DNA from: Endomychus coccineus
Taxonomy: Eukaryota > Arthropoda > Insecta > Coleoptera > Endomychidae
DNA: 64,000 nucleotides
Assembly (NCBI GenBank): GCA_958510875.1
Contig: OY294070.1
Coordinates: 14,995,631-15,059,630 of the forward strand
Direction: 5' to 3'
Shown here: positions 43,501 through 52,405 of the stretch, in pieces
How positions within the stretch are numbered: position 1 is the stretch's first letter
How the letters are laid out: every line of letters starts with the position of its first letter
Position numbers and translations under genes: made by a program
The notes under the pieces: model-generated
The model's database searches: none
Told to the model about the DNA's origin: nothing
What the model saw: the letters and a program-made list of their open reading frames with translations, nothing else

Positions 43501-45893
43501 TGGTACATTCGAAATGCCAAAAACACGAAAATTACAAAATAACCTATAGGGGTGCAAAATCCGCCAGTTTCGTCGATTTTACCACCCCTACGATGGATTG
43601 CAAGTAAATCTGGCTACGGATGCGTGTTCAGCGACCCAAAAAACCTCCTAGGTGCACTCGAATTGTCAAAATACCTTTTTTTGTAGAAAATACAATTCAA
43701 GACTTGGAGATTTCGGGCAATTTCGCCCCAATGGGTGAGGTTGGGTTCCCAAGAGGTTTTAAGGTATATGAATGATCCTGAGAACCTCCTAAGGCAAACG
43801 CAAAAAAAATTTTTTGATTCGAACCTACATGTTTTTTTTCCGGTTCGTAGGCTGGACTAATAGACGCACTCAAGTTAGTTATAAATCGACAGCAAATTTC
43901 ACAAGATTAACGAACATAAATACGGAATATGTCAATAATTTCTGAAAATTCAAATAAGGAAGAGATATTTTGAGCAGAATTAATAATTCAAAGTCAAAGG
44001 GCTTAGTCGTCTTCTGGAGCTGCGCCGTTCGCTTTGTCATGTACAGGTGTTCAAGATAGATCTAATAATTGGTCTAAAAAAATCCCTAATAATACTTTCT
44101 GAAATTTAAGCCAATAAAAGTGGTCGTAGCTGGCCATGACTAGCCCAAAACCAATGTTTAATGCATATTTTGCATACCAACCTAATAAAAAAAGTTTAAT
44201 CAAAATCCATTAAAAAATACAAAAGATACAAGGGTGGTAAATCCTTAACGTGGACATACCATTTTATAGATTTTGTTTATTCTTTTTTTAGTGATGGGGT
44301 TTTGGGTAGCGCGGTCTATGAGATTGTTTATAACACTTTTTTTAACTTGTTGGTTCAACTGAATTATACTGATCTAGCTGAGAACAAATTTCTTTTGTAA
44401 ACCGCAATGTTTTTGTTTATCTGTCTGAATCATGTCTAGTAAATTTATGTTTACAGTGGAGATTGTTGAATTTATTTATTATATATGAATTTTATCCCTG
44501 GGAACATACATTTGGCAATCATCTACACCCAGAATTCTACACATTCTATAACCAATAACCTCAATCAAATCACACTTTTGACGAATAATCAATCCAAAAT
44601 TGGTAACTTTAGTGTTCTAAGATCCCATAGAAAAGTTCCAGCGATTATTGAACGATTTTGAAATAGTTTTGGTGTTAACCTCTTTAGGTATCGTTCACCT
44701 GGGAGAGAATGGTGAACACTCTCGTGTGGGACTGCCCTTTGGTGGCCTGGGAACCGCTCCACGTGGCACGGGGTGCAAAGGGCTTCGGCGTAGCCATTTA
44801 GTGACCGCAATGCCCCCCTAAATTATTATTAATAATAATAATAATAATGTGCACCGTGAGTATTGAAAATAAGTGCATTCTAATCAAAACTTTACTGCAT
44901 TTAAAAATTCAGACCGATCTAGAGGTCTGTATCTTTAACTTCTGTCCAACGTGTTTTGATGCCACTCAATGCTAATTCGGTATATTTCTAAATAAAGAAA
45001 CAACATCTAAGGAAATTAATTGATTATCTATGGGTACAGATTGATTTTTTATAAACTAATTAAAATGCCATGAGTCATTTACATGAAATCATTTTTTTTT
45101 CTATTATTAATATGTATTATTAATAGATTTGGATAAAATATGATGTCAACTATAGAAAAATTACCAATGGTCCAGTTATTTAGCTCGTACAAGAAAAAGA
45201 ACAAATCAAATAGATTAGGAAGGATTAAGTTGTATTTTTTTTTTCACGGGTGACTTGTAAATTGTTGAAAAAATAAGGCTCACCGTTTGATTTATTAATT
45301 AATTGGAAAATAACAACCAATTGCATTTTGCTGAGATCTGCAGGGGAAAATTTCGTATTTTCGCGCCCCTCGACAATGGAATTGAAATTTGGTTGCTATT
45401 AGAAAAAAAGCATGAAAATTACTGGTTATTATGTATATTGTTATCAATAGAGATTAATTTGCCTTAACTAAAGGTGTTTTGTTGTTACACTTTAACGTTT
45501 CTTACAAAAAGTATGTGACATTGCCATTGTAATTTCTACATTGATAATCCCACAATATGGTTTAAGTTATGAAACAACGTTTTTCAACGATACAAATACG
45601 CAATTCACTGATAGGGTTACGTGAAAGATACATTCACATTGACAATATAATGAACTATAAAAGAGTTTACACTGTGGAGACACTATAACACTGTAATTTT
45701 CTTTTCATATTGGTAATATAGGTTCTGCTACACGTAACAGAGATGGCCAAAAATTGAAAGAAGCATGTGTGGTACTCACCATATTTATATAAAAGTCTTT
45801 CTTCACGCCACTGGTAACATTACTTAATACAGTCTTTTTGTCAAACACATTCGCACCGAACCGAAAACCATTCCTAAATACTGACAGAGCCAT
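25586..45893 (-). CDS. Sarcoplasmic calcium-binding-type EF-hand protein, five exons
   Basis: Exons on the minus strand: 45893-45780, 33285-33136, 32986-32819, 27970-27830 and 25813-25586 (stop TAG). All introns are GT-AG and in phase 0; the product is 266 residues. Three EF loops are visible: DVNKDGVISFED (residues about 106-117), DKDKSGKITIEE (194-205) and DSNGDGKVTCKE (228-239). The first loop ends in D instead of E, as in many sarcoplasmic calcium-binding proteins. The C-terminus FFLTEDENRISKYFWGP fits that family. These are soluble calcium buffers of muscle and nerve. Residues 1-38 (MALSVFRNGFRFGANVF...) are basic with few acids and could be a mitochondrial or other leader; residues about 65-75 are an acidic serine tract (SSESESDSD). 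Intron 1 spans 12.5 kb of transposons. Confidence 0.9.
26120..26296 (+). pseudogene. LINE reverse transcriptase scrap
   Basis: The translation gives ISIIIQWKSRNLIQFNASKS, the segment after the catalytic box of jockey/L2-like reverse transcriptases (NLVQFNASKTQ). The fragment is cut on the right by the foldback element at 26297. It lies within the last intron of the EF-hand gene. Confidence 0.55.
26297..27114. mobile_element. Foldback element, GTCCAGGC family, copy 2 (left end lost)
   Basis: It shares the mirrored modules of the 17975 copy: CATTGGGGGCGAAAATGGCC, TTTTTTTGGGTCGCTGAACA and CATCGTAGGGGTGG, with a turn near 26670. The right end CACAGTCTGGAC followed by TA is present. The left terminus is missing: the sequence enters at CTCTTGGGAAC. 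Confidence 0.8.
27115..27480 (+). pseudogene. LINE C-terminal fragment
   Basis: Peptides such as SRQTRDFRTSHSALIPSASR and LWNSL, followed by LQLFKNRV in a shifted frame, match the conserved post-RT tail (S.IPRAVRLWNSLP) of non-LTR retrotransposons. It may be the other half of the scrap at 26120, split by the foldback element. Confidence 0.6.
27981..28480. other. EF-hand gene intron, no recognised feature
   Basis: This is intron DNA upstream of the fourth exon. No terminal repeats, tandem structure or recognisable peptides were seen. Confidence 0.4.
28580..29215 (+). pseudogene. LINE RNase H and cysteine-rich tail
   Basis: The reading HILTDSQAA followed by LIWVPRHQGTTSNEK gives two RNase H motifs (TDSQAA; WVPGHQG..GNE). 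Further on GHLNKMGLYNGDLTCRLCGK and THILCKCEALDRKRQ is the cysteine-histidine tail typical after RNase H in LOA/I-like LINEs. Frames change and stops occur. It is the same class as the fragments at 10840 and 48150. Confidence 0.7.
29220..29565 (+). pseudogene. Possible pogo/Tigger-type transposase C-terminus
   Basis: The plus-strand translation contains FDLQEIIQEFTDKEGKTDPI and DEDCEND, then a stop, and DEEILCSSVQNMSEVCEKLK. The acidic C-terminal style resembles CENP-B/pogo-like transposases, but no catalytic motif is present. It could be another low-complexity acidic protein. Confidence 0.3.
29567..30830 (+). mobile_element. Helitron/Helentron-like copy 2
   Basis: It has the same layout as the 8649 copy: TTAAGCTATTGCATATAGCT at about 29568 and again at about 29950, then the helicase-tail/endonuclease coding DNA. 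Similarity to copy 1 stops after CCACAAAATATGG at about 30828, where jockey-type LINE sequence begins. The right end is absent. It lies in an intron of the EF-hand gene, on the strand opposite to that gene. Confidence 0.7.
30030..30838 (+). pseudogene. Helicase motif VI plus EEP endonuclease, copy 2
   Basis: The frame runs from HVALSRVINIEKLYI through ISIMTFNCQSLNSH, NVLLLTESCMAHG, GGVAIYQNKNDV and HIVMVAIYISPNP without a stop, further than in copy 1. It loses one base near 30666 (in GAAGAGGGTCGA), so GDFNINFADKKSERLTTF is read in another frame from about 30713. Compared with copy 1 it keeps a short insertion (KNDVT). The protein end is replaced by LINE sequence. Confidence 0.75.
30841..32450 (+). 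pseudogene. Jockey-type LINE RT and C-terminus, interrupted
   Basis: The start gives LLDFNTKNSMGPDEITLVVL and CAPELTPVCCRLFNLSYKLG, the first RT blocks. At about 31200 a self-complementary insertion intervenes. At about 31850 the RT continues (FDRVFTQTTDPS-like, HVVVDGE). It ends with KLWNSLPSEVFPYTYNLQTF, the standard post-RT tail, near 32440. Many small deletions are present. The family is that of 17760-21870. Confidence 0.7.
31205..31845. mobile_element. AT-rich self-complementary insertion in the LINE
   Basis: TCGATAGCTCATACACG and TCAATTTTGAGCTT near 31632-31680 reappear in inverse near 31775-31830 (AAGCTCAAAATTGA, CGTGTATGAGCTATCGA). It divides LINE sequence on both sides. Exact ends and target duplication are not clear; the pairing covers only its right half. 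Confidence 0.5.
33400..34620. repeat. Tandem array of 126-144 bp units
   Basis: The landmark CCCAAACTCGACATTTTGG recurs at about 33484, 33627, 33771, 33912, 34038, 34164, 34302, 34444 and 34570. Steps are near 143 or 126 bases, so two length classes alternate. They differ by loss of a TTATAAATAATTTGT-type piece. Units share TTATGCATTTAACGACCATA. Later units are more diverged, so the array is oldest at its high-coordinate side. Open frames on both strands recur with the unit and are not genes. It lies within intron 1 of the EF-hand gene. Confidence 0.9.
34621..35530. other. Intron, no recognised feature
   Basis: This is AT-rich DNA between the tandem array and the next foldback element. I saw no repeats with ends, no coding motif and no RNA gene. 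Confidence 0.4.
35531..36406. mobile_element. Foldback element with TACAGGGTGAGTCAG ends
   Basis: The ends are TACAGGGTGAGTCAGTTTTT and AAAAACTGACTCACCCTGTA. The arms pair throughout: GAAGGCTTCGTTTTCGAGAT near 35624 against its inverse near 36296, and ACTTCTACGCCACTGAAAA near 35778 against 36110. The turn is near 35960. No gene is present. The core is shared with the element at 61684, but the outermost 60 bases differ. Confidence 0.9.
36407..37100. other. Intron, short (GA)n only
   Basis: There is a short GA run near 36488-36503. A 69-codon frame near 36759 has no recognisable domain. I see nothing else. Confidence 0.4.
37689..38988 (+). mobile_element. Tc1-type element, degenerate
   Basis: The ends are TA-CCACAACGTCAAAAGTCTTGG on the left and the inverse CCAAGACTTTTGACGTTTAGTGTA on the right. 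Only the outer 25 or so bases pair, as in Tc1-like elements. It encloses one broken transposase gene. It lies in intron 1 of the EF-hand gene, antisense to that gene. Confidence 0.85.
37774..38760 (+). pseudogene. Tc1-type transposase (DD34E), frameshifted
   Basis: It starts MPGREISAFNRARITALHDG, a helix-turn-helix region. Frames shift near 37870-37960 and a stop occurs at about 38233 (GDDDRQ then TGA). The remaining catalytic motifs are VLFTDETRFGL, VVFMDDNARPHRA and NSPDINPIENMWD. I count 34 residues between the second D and the E, giving DD34E as in Tc1. The last 149 codons (38311-38757) are open, ending FQRGGGHTDY. It is not functional in this copy. Confidence 0.88.
39000..39540 (-). pseudogene. 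Penelope-like element GIY-YIG endonuclease fragment
   Basis: On the minus strand, mixed frames give HCIYKIPCTNCG, IYIGQTKQNLDKRIKGHKY, KHERNTKHKFN and FLEMVHIKK. The C..C...IYIGQT...L..R...H pattern is the GIY-YIG endonuclease typical of Penelope-like retroelements. Frameshifts occur about every 60 bases. A related but more decayed stretch lies at about 37120-37400. Confidence 0.7.
40370..40720 (-). pseudogene. Jockey-type LINE linker fragment
   Basis: The minus strand reads QWATDISNIIRLRMETYIPH and then TKYVEARNMCNETINVSKKA, KIRSKLIECPNGSRSFWSFA. This is the region between endonuclease and RT seen in the same order at 19170-19450. Small frameshifts are present. Confidence 0.7.
40672..40994. 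mobile_element. Foldback element, GTCCAGGC family, shortened variant
   Basis: CGTGATCAGCGACCCAAAAA, CCCCCTTGGTGGA and TGGCCAATTTGATCGATTTT match the arms of the family. The right end CATTGCCTGGAT-TA is recognisable. The left half is largely missing. It abuts the LINE fragment on its left. Confidence 0.6.
41000..42960. other. Intron, one possible transposon end
   Basis: At about 41722 the sequence TATTGGGTGTTCCACTAAGG resembles a transposon terminus common in insects, but I found no matching inverse. A 100-codon minus-strand frame at 42242-42544 has no domain I know. The rest is AT-rich and featureless. Confidence 0.35.
42965..43857. mobile_element. Foldback element, GTCCAGGC family, best-preserved ends
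   Basis: The left end is TA-GTCCAGGCTGTGAACCGG and the right end CCGGTTCGTAGGCTGGAC-TA. The 893-base body is almost wholly self-complementary, with mirrored CCCATTGGGGGCGAAAATG, TTTTGG(A/G)TCGCTGAA and CATCGTAGGGGTG modules. TA at both sides indicates a Tc1/mariner-like target. No gene is present. Confidence 0.9.
43858..45779. other. Intron 1 of EF-hand gene, near its first exon
   Basis: A GC-rich block at 44690-44820 followed by (AAT)n at about 44825-44850 looks like the 3' end of a LINE with a simple-repeat tail. This is a weak call. The remainder is AT-rich without clear features. Confidence 0.35.
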
Positions 45894-46480
45894 GTTAAAT
45901 GAAATGCCGATCGGCTCAAGACTTATTCAATTGGTAGTTCCAACGCACTCCTGACTTTAGAGAAGGTTGTTCTTGTTGTGTTGTTGTGAGAATCAAAAGT
46001 GAATTTAAGTCGTATTGAGGACTGAGGAGAGGTAGATAGATAACCGACAGTGGCAGTGGTTTTGTTCTTCACTTCTTAATGTTCTGTTCTTTACAGTACT
46101 ACGGGGTCAAGACAAACTCAAAGCAACTGGTAAACAAGGATAGTGTAACCTATCACATATTCATTATCTTTTGTCGACTCGTTCTCGAATAACTACATGC
46201 AGGCAGTGTGTTACGGTTTAGCAAGAATTTAAATAAATTAACTGGAAAGTCAAGTTTGTCAAAGAAATTGAACGATTCGTAAAATAAAACTATACATTCA
46301 CGCTGTAATTACTGACGGGGTTATCCTTGGGTGAACTATGTAGACATGATAAAGAGCTTTTCAACCATTATAGTATAATTAGCAGGTTATAAGTATTTGT
46401 TTACATAGGCTTTTGAATGCATTATCTAGATGAATATTCACTTCCGTTTGATGTTTCTATGCTGCCAATAGATGAAGAAA
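45894..46480. promoter_or_regulatory. Presumed promoter and 5' UTR of EF-hand gene
   Basis: This is DNA upstream of the EF-hand gene start codon at 45893-45891 (minus). I see no definite TATA box or other motif that would place the transcription start. The assignment is by position only. Confidence 0.35.
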
Positions 46481-46514
46481 CGAAAAAATCGTGTCCAAAA
46501 TCACGTATTTCAAT

Positions 46515-46990
46515 ATACAGTGCTTTCGTAAAGTACTGAATAAATTCATTTTAGTCAAACTATTCATTTCTGAGGAATCTCATGAAACAGGTCGATTTTT
46601 AATCTCAATTTGCCACATTTATAAGGGAAAATTAAATATACAGGGTGATCCACCTTTGAGTAATGTCGTCCGCGACAATTTTTTCAAATGTAATTCAATT
46701 TTTGGAATCTCCATGGACAGCTGGATTCAAAAATATATTACACATAGGGATTATATACAGTGCGGCCGTTAAATTCACTGCTCTCGTAAAGTAGTGGATA
46801 ACTGGATAAATGCGTAAAAAATTTTTGGAAAGAACGCTCGAACCCGTCGAGTTTTATTTTCATTTGGACATTCTTTCAAATTTAATTATTACATACAGAA
46901 TGATTCGTGTAGGAGAAATGACGTCATCGGTATTTTTTGATGGCAACCTTATTTTCCATGAGGAATGTGAACGGGCGTACGCTAAGGTAA
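46515..46990. repeat. Two diverged direct copies of a TATACAGTGC repeat
   Basis: TATACAGTGCTTTCGTAAAGTACTGAATAAATT at about 46514 is echoed by TATACAGTGC...CTCTCGTAAAGTAGTGGATAA at about 46754. Each is followed about 130-160 bases on by an ATACAG(G/A)(G/A)TGAT motif. They may be partial copies of one transposon end. No coding domain was recognised. Confidence 0.4.
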
Positions 46991-46999
46991 CTTGAGTAA

Positions 47000-47260
47000 T
47001 AGCTGATTATCTGTTTCTATTTCGACAGTGAATCTCATTGGCTATTAAGCATGTTCAAAAAGCCATGTAAATCAAAATGTTTACTTGTGATCGCGAGAAT
47101 GTCATCAACATATATATACCAAACTTTTTGGAAATGATTCAATTTTGATTTTAATGTTTCAAGATCGCTTTGAAAAATATTGGCCAAAAAAAGAGAGAGT
47201 GAGCGGTGAACTCTTAAGATTATTATCAAAATTATAGTTTCTGTCATGACAATGAAAGTT
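47000..47260 (-). pseudogene. Penelope-like reverse transcriptase fragment
   Basis: The minus-strand frame reads FLANIFQSDLETLKSKLNHF, then KVWYIYVDDILAI, with the YVDD catalytic box of reverse transcriptase, then FDLHGFLNMLNSQ. The order and wording match Penelope-like elements. Only this short piece is present. Confidence 0.65.
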
Positions 47261-47609
47261 TATTTGAATTAACAACATATTTTTTATACTCTATGTATTA
47301 TATTTTTGTGTTATTCGCTTGAATTTTAAACTACTAATTCCGGACACTTCTCCAGGTTAATTGTATGATTATGAAGTATATGGTTACAACCAGAAAAACG
47401 ATTGCAAGGGAAATACCGCGCCCAAAACAATACAGCTCCTATTTTGTATAATGATTCTTGATCCAGGTATGAACTAAATGTAAATTCTTGGGAAATAGGA
47501 TACATAAACACTTACGTATACTATATTTTCGCCTTTACTTACGTTTCGGTCTCTGAACGTGCTACGTATCGTTACAAAATGAACAAATCAATAAGTGAAT
47601 GGTACAAAA

Positions 47610-47900
47610 ATTAATTAATTCCTTTGGGGATTCTGTAGATGCATCATTGGATTTCTCCAAAGCATTTGACCGAGTCTGACACCAAACCCTTCTTGGGAAA
47701 CTTCCGTCATATGGTTTGTCGCCTTAACTTTGTCACTTACTATCGAGTTTTCTCTCAGATAGATCACTATATGTGGTGGTTGACGATGTATCCTCCGATA
47801 CAATGGCTATCAATGCTGGTGTTCCACAGGGACCTGTCTTGGCACCAACTTTGTTTTTGCTCCATATCAACGATCTGTCCTATTGTACCCTCACATATCC
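47610..47900 (+). pseudogene. Jockey-type LINE RT fragment
   Basis: The translation gives DASLDFSKAFDRV, a stop, LLGKLPSYGLSP and INAGVPQGPVLAPTLFLLHI. These are the central RT blocks (DFSKAFDRVWH, GVPQGSVL). It is the same family as 19001-21870. Confidence 0.75.
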
Positions 47901-48149
47901 CACATCTTCTCTCAATCCGGTGAATTCTATGAGATTCAGTAGCCTGATGTAGGGTATGTGTGTTGATCTACCAAACCCCTCGTGCAGAGATGTTTGTTGC
48001 ATGGGGCGTGTCCGGTCAGGATTGTAATAAGATTCCTTATTTCTTTTCTGCTCAACGTCAGAAATTTTTTCATTCGTTACTGCTGGAGGTCTCTCATTAG
48101 TCGCTTGGAGTGTGACTTACGTGCCAATAGGCACGGTACTCTGCCTCGA

Positions 48150-49960
48150 GTCAGTTTTGGATTACAGAGTTCGCTGTGGCATTAGAAATGCCACAAGTTG
48201 GCTCTGCTCCAATCAGGGGTTGTTCCGCTCCCGCTTTGACGAGTTTCAGTCCCTTCAAGTCTGATTTCCTCAGACTCCCATACAGATGTAATCTGTTGGG
48301 GTTCTTTACTAGTGCCGTTAGCTCTTTTACACAATCGAGTACACATTGTGAGGTGATTGTGTATGACCCTAGTGCCTTAAGCACTGTCAGGTTGCTCGCT
48401 ATGATTGTGATTTGTCTATTCTCATAAGCTCTCTCCCTCATAATTCGAGCACATGTTGCAATTGCTAATATTTTTGCTTGGAATTCTGTCGCGAGATTCA
48501 AAGAAGTTATTTCTCCTTGGTCCTTTGTCTCGACTATTCCAGCACCTGTACTTTTTTCTGTCTTGGTGTCTTCGGTAAGCCATATGGAATTCCCTTGTAT
48601 CATATGAGGATTGCCCCAGTGTTCTCCCCCCCCCCCCCACCTTCAAGTTTTGAATCGTGAACGGTACAGAAGTGCTGTGAGCCTTGATCCTATCGGATCT
48701 CATCCCCAATGGCCCAGGTGATCCAAGCAATCCGAGAATGTTTCGGCTTCTTCGGTCGGCGTTTCCTTGTCCAATAAGATCGAAGCGATACGTTCCTCTT
48801 ATGGCTTCTGCCTGTACGGCGAGGTGCAGTGACTCCAACCTCAACATCCTCTCCATCGCAGCCGTTGGGGTGGTCGACATTGCACCTGTTACTTCTTAAC
48901 ACGCCGGTCTCTGAACTCTGTAAAGGGAATGATGGGATACCTTCGTTTTTGTTTTTCGCCACCACACGATTGCGGCGTATGTTACAATGGGTCACACTAT
49001 GGTAGTGTACACCCAATGCACCATCCGTGGTGTGATTCCCCAGGTACTTCCGACAGGTCCACAGGGCCCTTATCGCTTTATTAGTGATTTTCTCCAGATG
49101 CTTCCCAAAGGTTAGCCTTTTATCTAGGCTTACCCCAAGGTACTTGACCAAGTCCGTCATCTGTATGTTTTTCCCCATACAAAACTAAGTCTTGTCTGTT
49201 TCTGGTACAATGGTTATTTTCTAGGGATCTACTTTATGTCCTTTCTTGTTGCACCATTTTTCCATGGTGTTCAGTGCTTCCTGCATTAGAGATGCTATAG
49301 TGCTCCCGAACTTCCCTTGTCCTATAAAGGCGATATCATCCGATTATGCAGAATCCTTTACTCTCAAGGAGTATTAGCAGTTCGTCCACCACCAAAGGTA
49401 ACAGTACACCCCCCCTGTGGACATCCTACAGCCACCCGCACCTCCTTTTCAATCTTATTGGGAATTCCTATGACCGTCCTTCATTGGAGCATGTTGTGGA
49501 TCTATCTGCAGACCCTCCATCCCACGATGTCCCATTGCTCGGGAATTGATTCGAAAGAGGTATCATCAAAAGCTCCCTCGATGTCCAGAAGACTCGCTAG
49601 CGCAATTTCTTTGCAGTCCAGCAATTTCTCTGCTCTGTGTATTAGCTCATATACTGCCATTTCGCGGGATTTCTCGGTTTGGTCGGCATACTGGTTACGA
49701 TGTAGGGGGTTTCCCATAAGAGTTCCATCCCTGACTTGCCTGTCGATCAGTTTCTCTAGTGTTCAGGAGAAACGATGTTAGACTGATGGGACGGAAAGAT
49801 TTTGGCTGGTATATGACTCACCCTGGCTTTGGTATGAAGACCACCTTTGCCAGTATATCAATTGCTTACTGCAGTAAAGCTGGCAGTATCTCATCTGTTT
49901 CTGGCAACTTATATCGTTCAAATGAATTTATTGTATCGAAGACAGTATTTACAAAATTGA
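48150..49960 (-). pseudogene. I/LOA-like LINE, reverse transcriptase and RNase H
   Basis: Reading the minus strand from 49717: LASLLDIEGAFDDTSFESI is RT, followed by a GCPQGG...-like segment, a damaged DDIAFIGQG box near 49330 and VKYLGVSLDKRLTFGKHLEK. Then come TPTAAMERMLRLESLHLAVQ and the RNase H part (TEFQAKILAIATCARIMRE, KALGSYTITSQ, AGAEQPLIGAEPTCGIS). Domain order RT then RNase H is kept over about 1.8 kb. There are at least four frameshifts and a C-run at about 48629-48641. It is not functional. Confidence 0.75.
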
Positions 49961-49969
49961 CGAATTAAT

Positions 49970-50553
49970 TGATAATTATGTTAATATCCTAATTTTTTCA
50001 TTTTGAATTTATTACAACAAATATTTTAGTAGAATAATTATCAAATCGATTTGGTATGGTTTTGTTTAAAAATAAATAACAAGAAAAATAGAAATCATGT
50101 TATGAGATTTATTTACATTTGAACGAATAAATTAGAATATTCAATTAATTTTACTTCAGGTATATACATATACATATGATAAAAAATGATAAAATTATTT
50201 AATCACAAATATCTCACTTTAATATGCTAATGTGAAATTCATTTCAAAATTAACTTCTAACTGTAATGGAATCAGTAGCAACTTTTTTTATTATTTCAAT
50301 GAAATTAATGCAGTTATATGAACTTTTGATAAATTACACCCATGTAAATTGGAATATAGTAATAATAATAATAATAAATGATCATGACAAAAATGTGATT
50401 GTTATGAACATTTTAGATAAGAATTGGGCTAAACTCGCTAATATCAAATATGTTGCCAACTAAAATTACAAGGCTATAAAAATCTGCAATATTATAGAAG
50501 GCTTCTAGTACAATAAATCTTAATATTAATTAGTATTTCACCTACACATAAAA
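49970..50553. other. AT-rich gap downstream of Vps29
   Basis: This is very AT-rich DNA containing a short (AAT)n at about 50360 and no recognisable gene. Confidence 0.4.
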
Positions 50554-51453
50554 TTAATTCTTTTTATATTCGATCCTTTCTACCTTTACTTCATCACCCA
50601 CTAGTTGATACACATATGTCACCACTGTTGTATTTTGTATATCCATCAATACAAAAGAAGGTGTTATAGTACTATAAAAAAACATTCATTAATCATATTT
50701 TTAAAATAAATTATTTTTCCTATTATTAAAATAAATATTTATAGGTAAAAAGATTTTATCTTAATATTACTTATTAAAGTTAAATTTGAAAAATATTCAT
50801 TGTCAGGTATTCATGATTAATGGATTTGATGTAAACTTACTTATCTAAGGCATTATATGCCCCTGTTGATGACCCAGGGTTAATATAAAACTTATTTTCA
50901 TGTTCATAAGCTTCAAACTTATGTGTATGACCAGAGATCAAAATATCTACATCCAATTGTCTCTGAATAAGTGCCAAAGCTTCCGGATCTCCCCAGGGTA
51001 CTACTTGATGACCATGTAACAATCCTATGCGGAATTGGCCAACGGTTACAATTTTTTGTTCTGGATAGTTTAAATTCTAGAAAAGAATTAATCCTAGATT
51101 CAACACATACCTATTGGCAAAAATATACATTGGCAAAAACTTACGTTCAAGTATTTCAGTTATCATACTTACATCATCAAAATCACCCCGTACAACATGT
51201 ACATCACTAGCCAATGTTTTCAGATAGTCATATGATTCCTTCGTACATAAATTACCTGTACAAAGTATATGTTGTATCCTTCCTGGTGCTAGGAGTTTCT
51301 TAAATTTCAGAGGTAAGCTGTTACATCTATGCGGTATATGTAAATCACCCAAAACAAGAACCAACTGAAAGGTTTTGAGGTTAGTTTGTTAAAAAATAAC
51401 AAATACTCGAAGCTTAAGATATCGTCAAAGATGGATCGTTGGTATCTCACCAT
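50554..51453 (-). CDS. Vps29: Retromer subunit VPS29
   Basis: VPS29 has a metallophosphoesterase-like fold and, with VPS26 and VPS35, forms the retromer coat that returns receptors from endosomes. Minus-strand exons: 51453-51451 (start codon only, proposed), 51364-51173, 51076-50841 and 50671-50554 (stop TAA). Splice sites are GT-AG and phases agree; total is 182 residues, matching the family length. Landmarks: [82 protein letters not shown] and [18 protein letters not shown]. The sequence is almost colinear with the human protein. The first exon is inferred because exon 2 opens with LVLVLG straight after an acceptor; ATG followed by GTGAGA lies 87 bases upstream. Confidence 0.93.
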
Positions 51454-51454
51454 T

Positions 51455-52204
51455 TTATGATAAACTTATTGATTCTTGCATATATCCAATAAAATATATT
51501 CTAAACCGGGAGGCGGATAGCAATTTTCCTTTGATTTTTGATTCACCAAAACCTTGCATTACAGAGAACCTTAAGATGATATTTTCGACAGAACATAGAA
51601 CTCCAGACATATTAGTTTCATAAATTTATTGTATTTTCATGAAATGAGTCTATTCAATGCGCGTCATAAAGCATGAGCACAATCATACTCAGCTCAATTC
51701 CACTCAAACTTATTCGGGATATTGGAGTTGAGAAATTCTTGAGGCGTCAAGTAGAATTAGGGATAGAAGGTATATAGCAAGATTCGTATCTCCTACCTCC
51801 CACCATGCACTCTAGTGCAAGGGCGAGGCAAATCAATTTGTACCAGGAGGATCAATCAATCAATCACATTTCAAATAACCGACTAACCTAGTTTTACAAA
51901 AATTTAAAGAAAATAACCCCTCAAAAGTGTAACCTGCGATGACCTTAAGCGCTTGGAGTTTCGAACCTACGGCATTGCGAAGCAAAAAGTATTATCGGAA
52001 GCTTTACCAGTACCACGGTCGTACATATAGATCTGGGGACTCGTATGTTTGACATGGGTCTCTTACGCGTCGCCAAAGTCGTAGTCCCTCGCTCAGCCAC
52101 TAGCTAGCGCTTGAATCGAAGTGGTAAAAGGAATTCTTTCCGGAATCGCAAGCAGTGTTACTAAGTATTCTGATTTGAAAGAGGGATAGAACTGTTACTC
52201 TTGT
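51455..52204. other. Vps29 upstream region
   Basis: This lies between Vps29 and the THAP-like fragment. No TATA-like element or CpG cluster stands out, and no repeat with ends was seen. Confidence 0.4.
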
Positions 52205-52207
52205 CAA

Positions 52208-52405
52208 AATGTATTACTCACCTTAAAAATAACTTCCCCTTTTTCGCGTTAAAACGATTTCTATCCGGAATCGCAAGCATCCACTTTTTTCGCATTTCCG
52301 CATCTTTCGGCACTTTAAAATAACAACAGAAGTTTCTTGCTTTACACTTTTGTACCCCGTTTTGCATTTCGGCACAATGCACGATTTCGTAATTTGTTTC
52401 TAAAA
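52208..52405 (-). pseudogene. THAP-type zinc finger exon with frameshift
   Basis: Two overlapping minus-strand frames together give the THAP pattern. The first reads KSCIVPKCKTGYKSVKQETS, holding the CxxxxC zinc ligands. The second reads FKVPKDAEMRKKWMLAIPDR, with the conserved P, W and basic positions. They join only if one base near 52318 is removed. A consensus-like donor (AAG-GTGAGTAAT) follows at about 52222. It is either a decayed THAP gene or P-element relative, or a sequencing error in a real first exon. The rest of the protein was not found. Confidence 0.55.
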
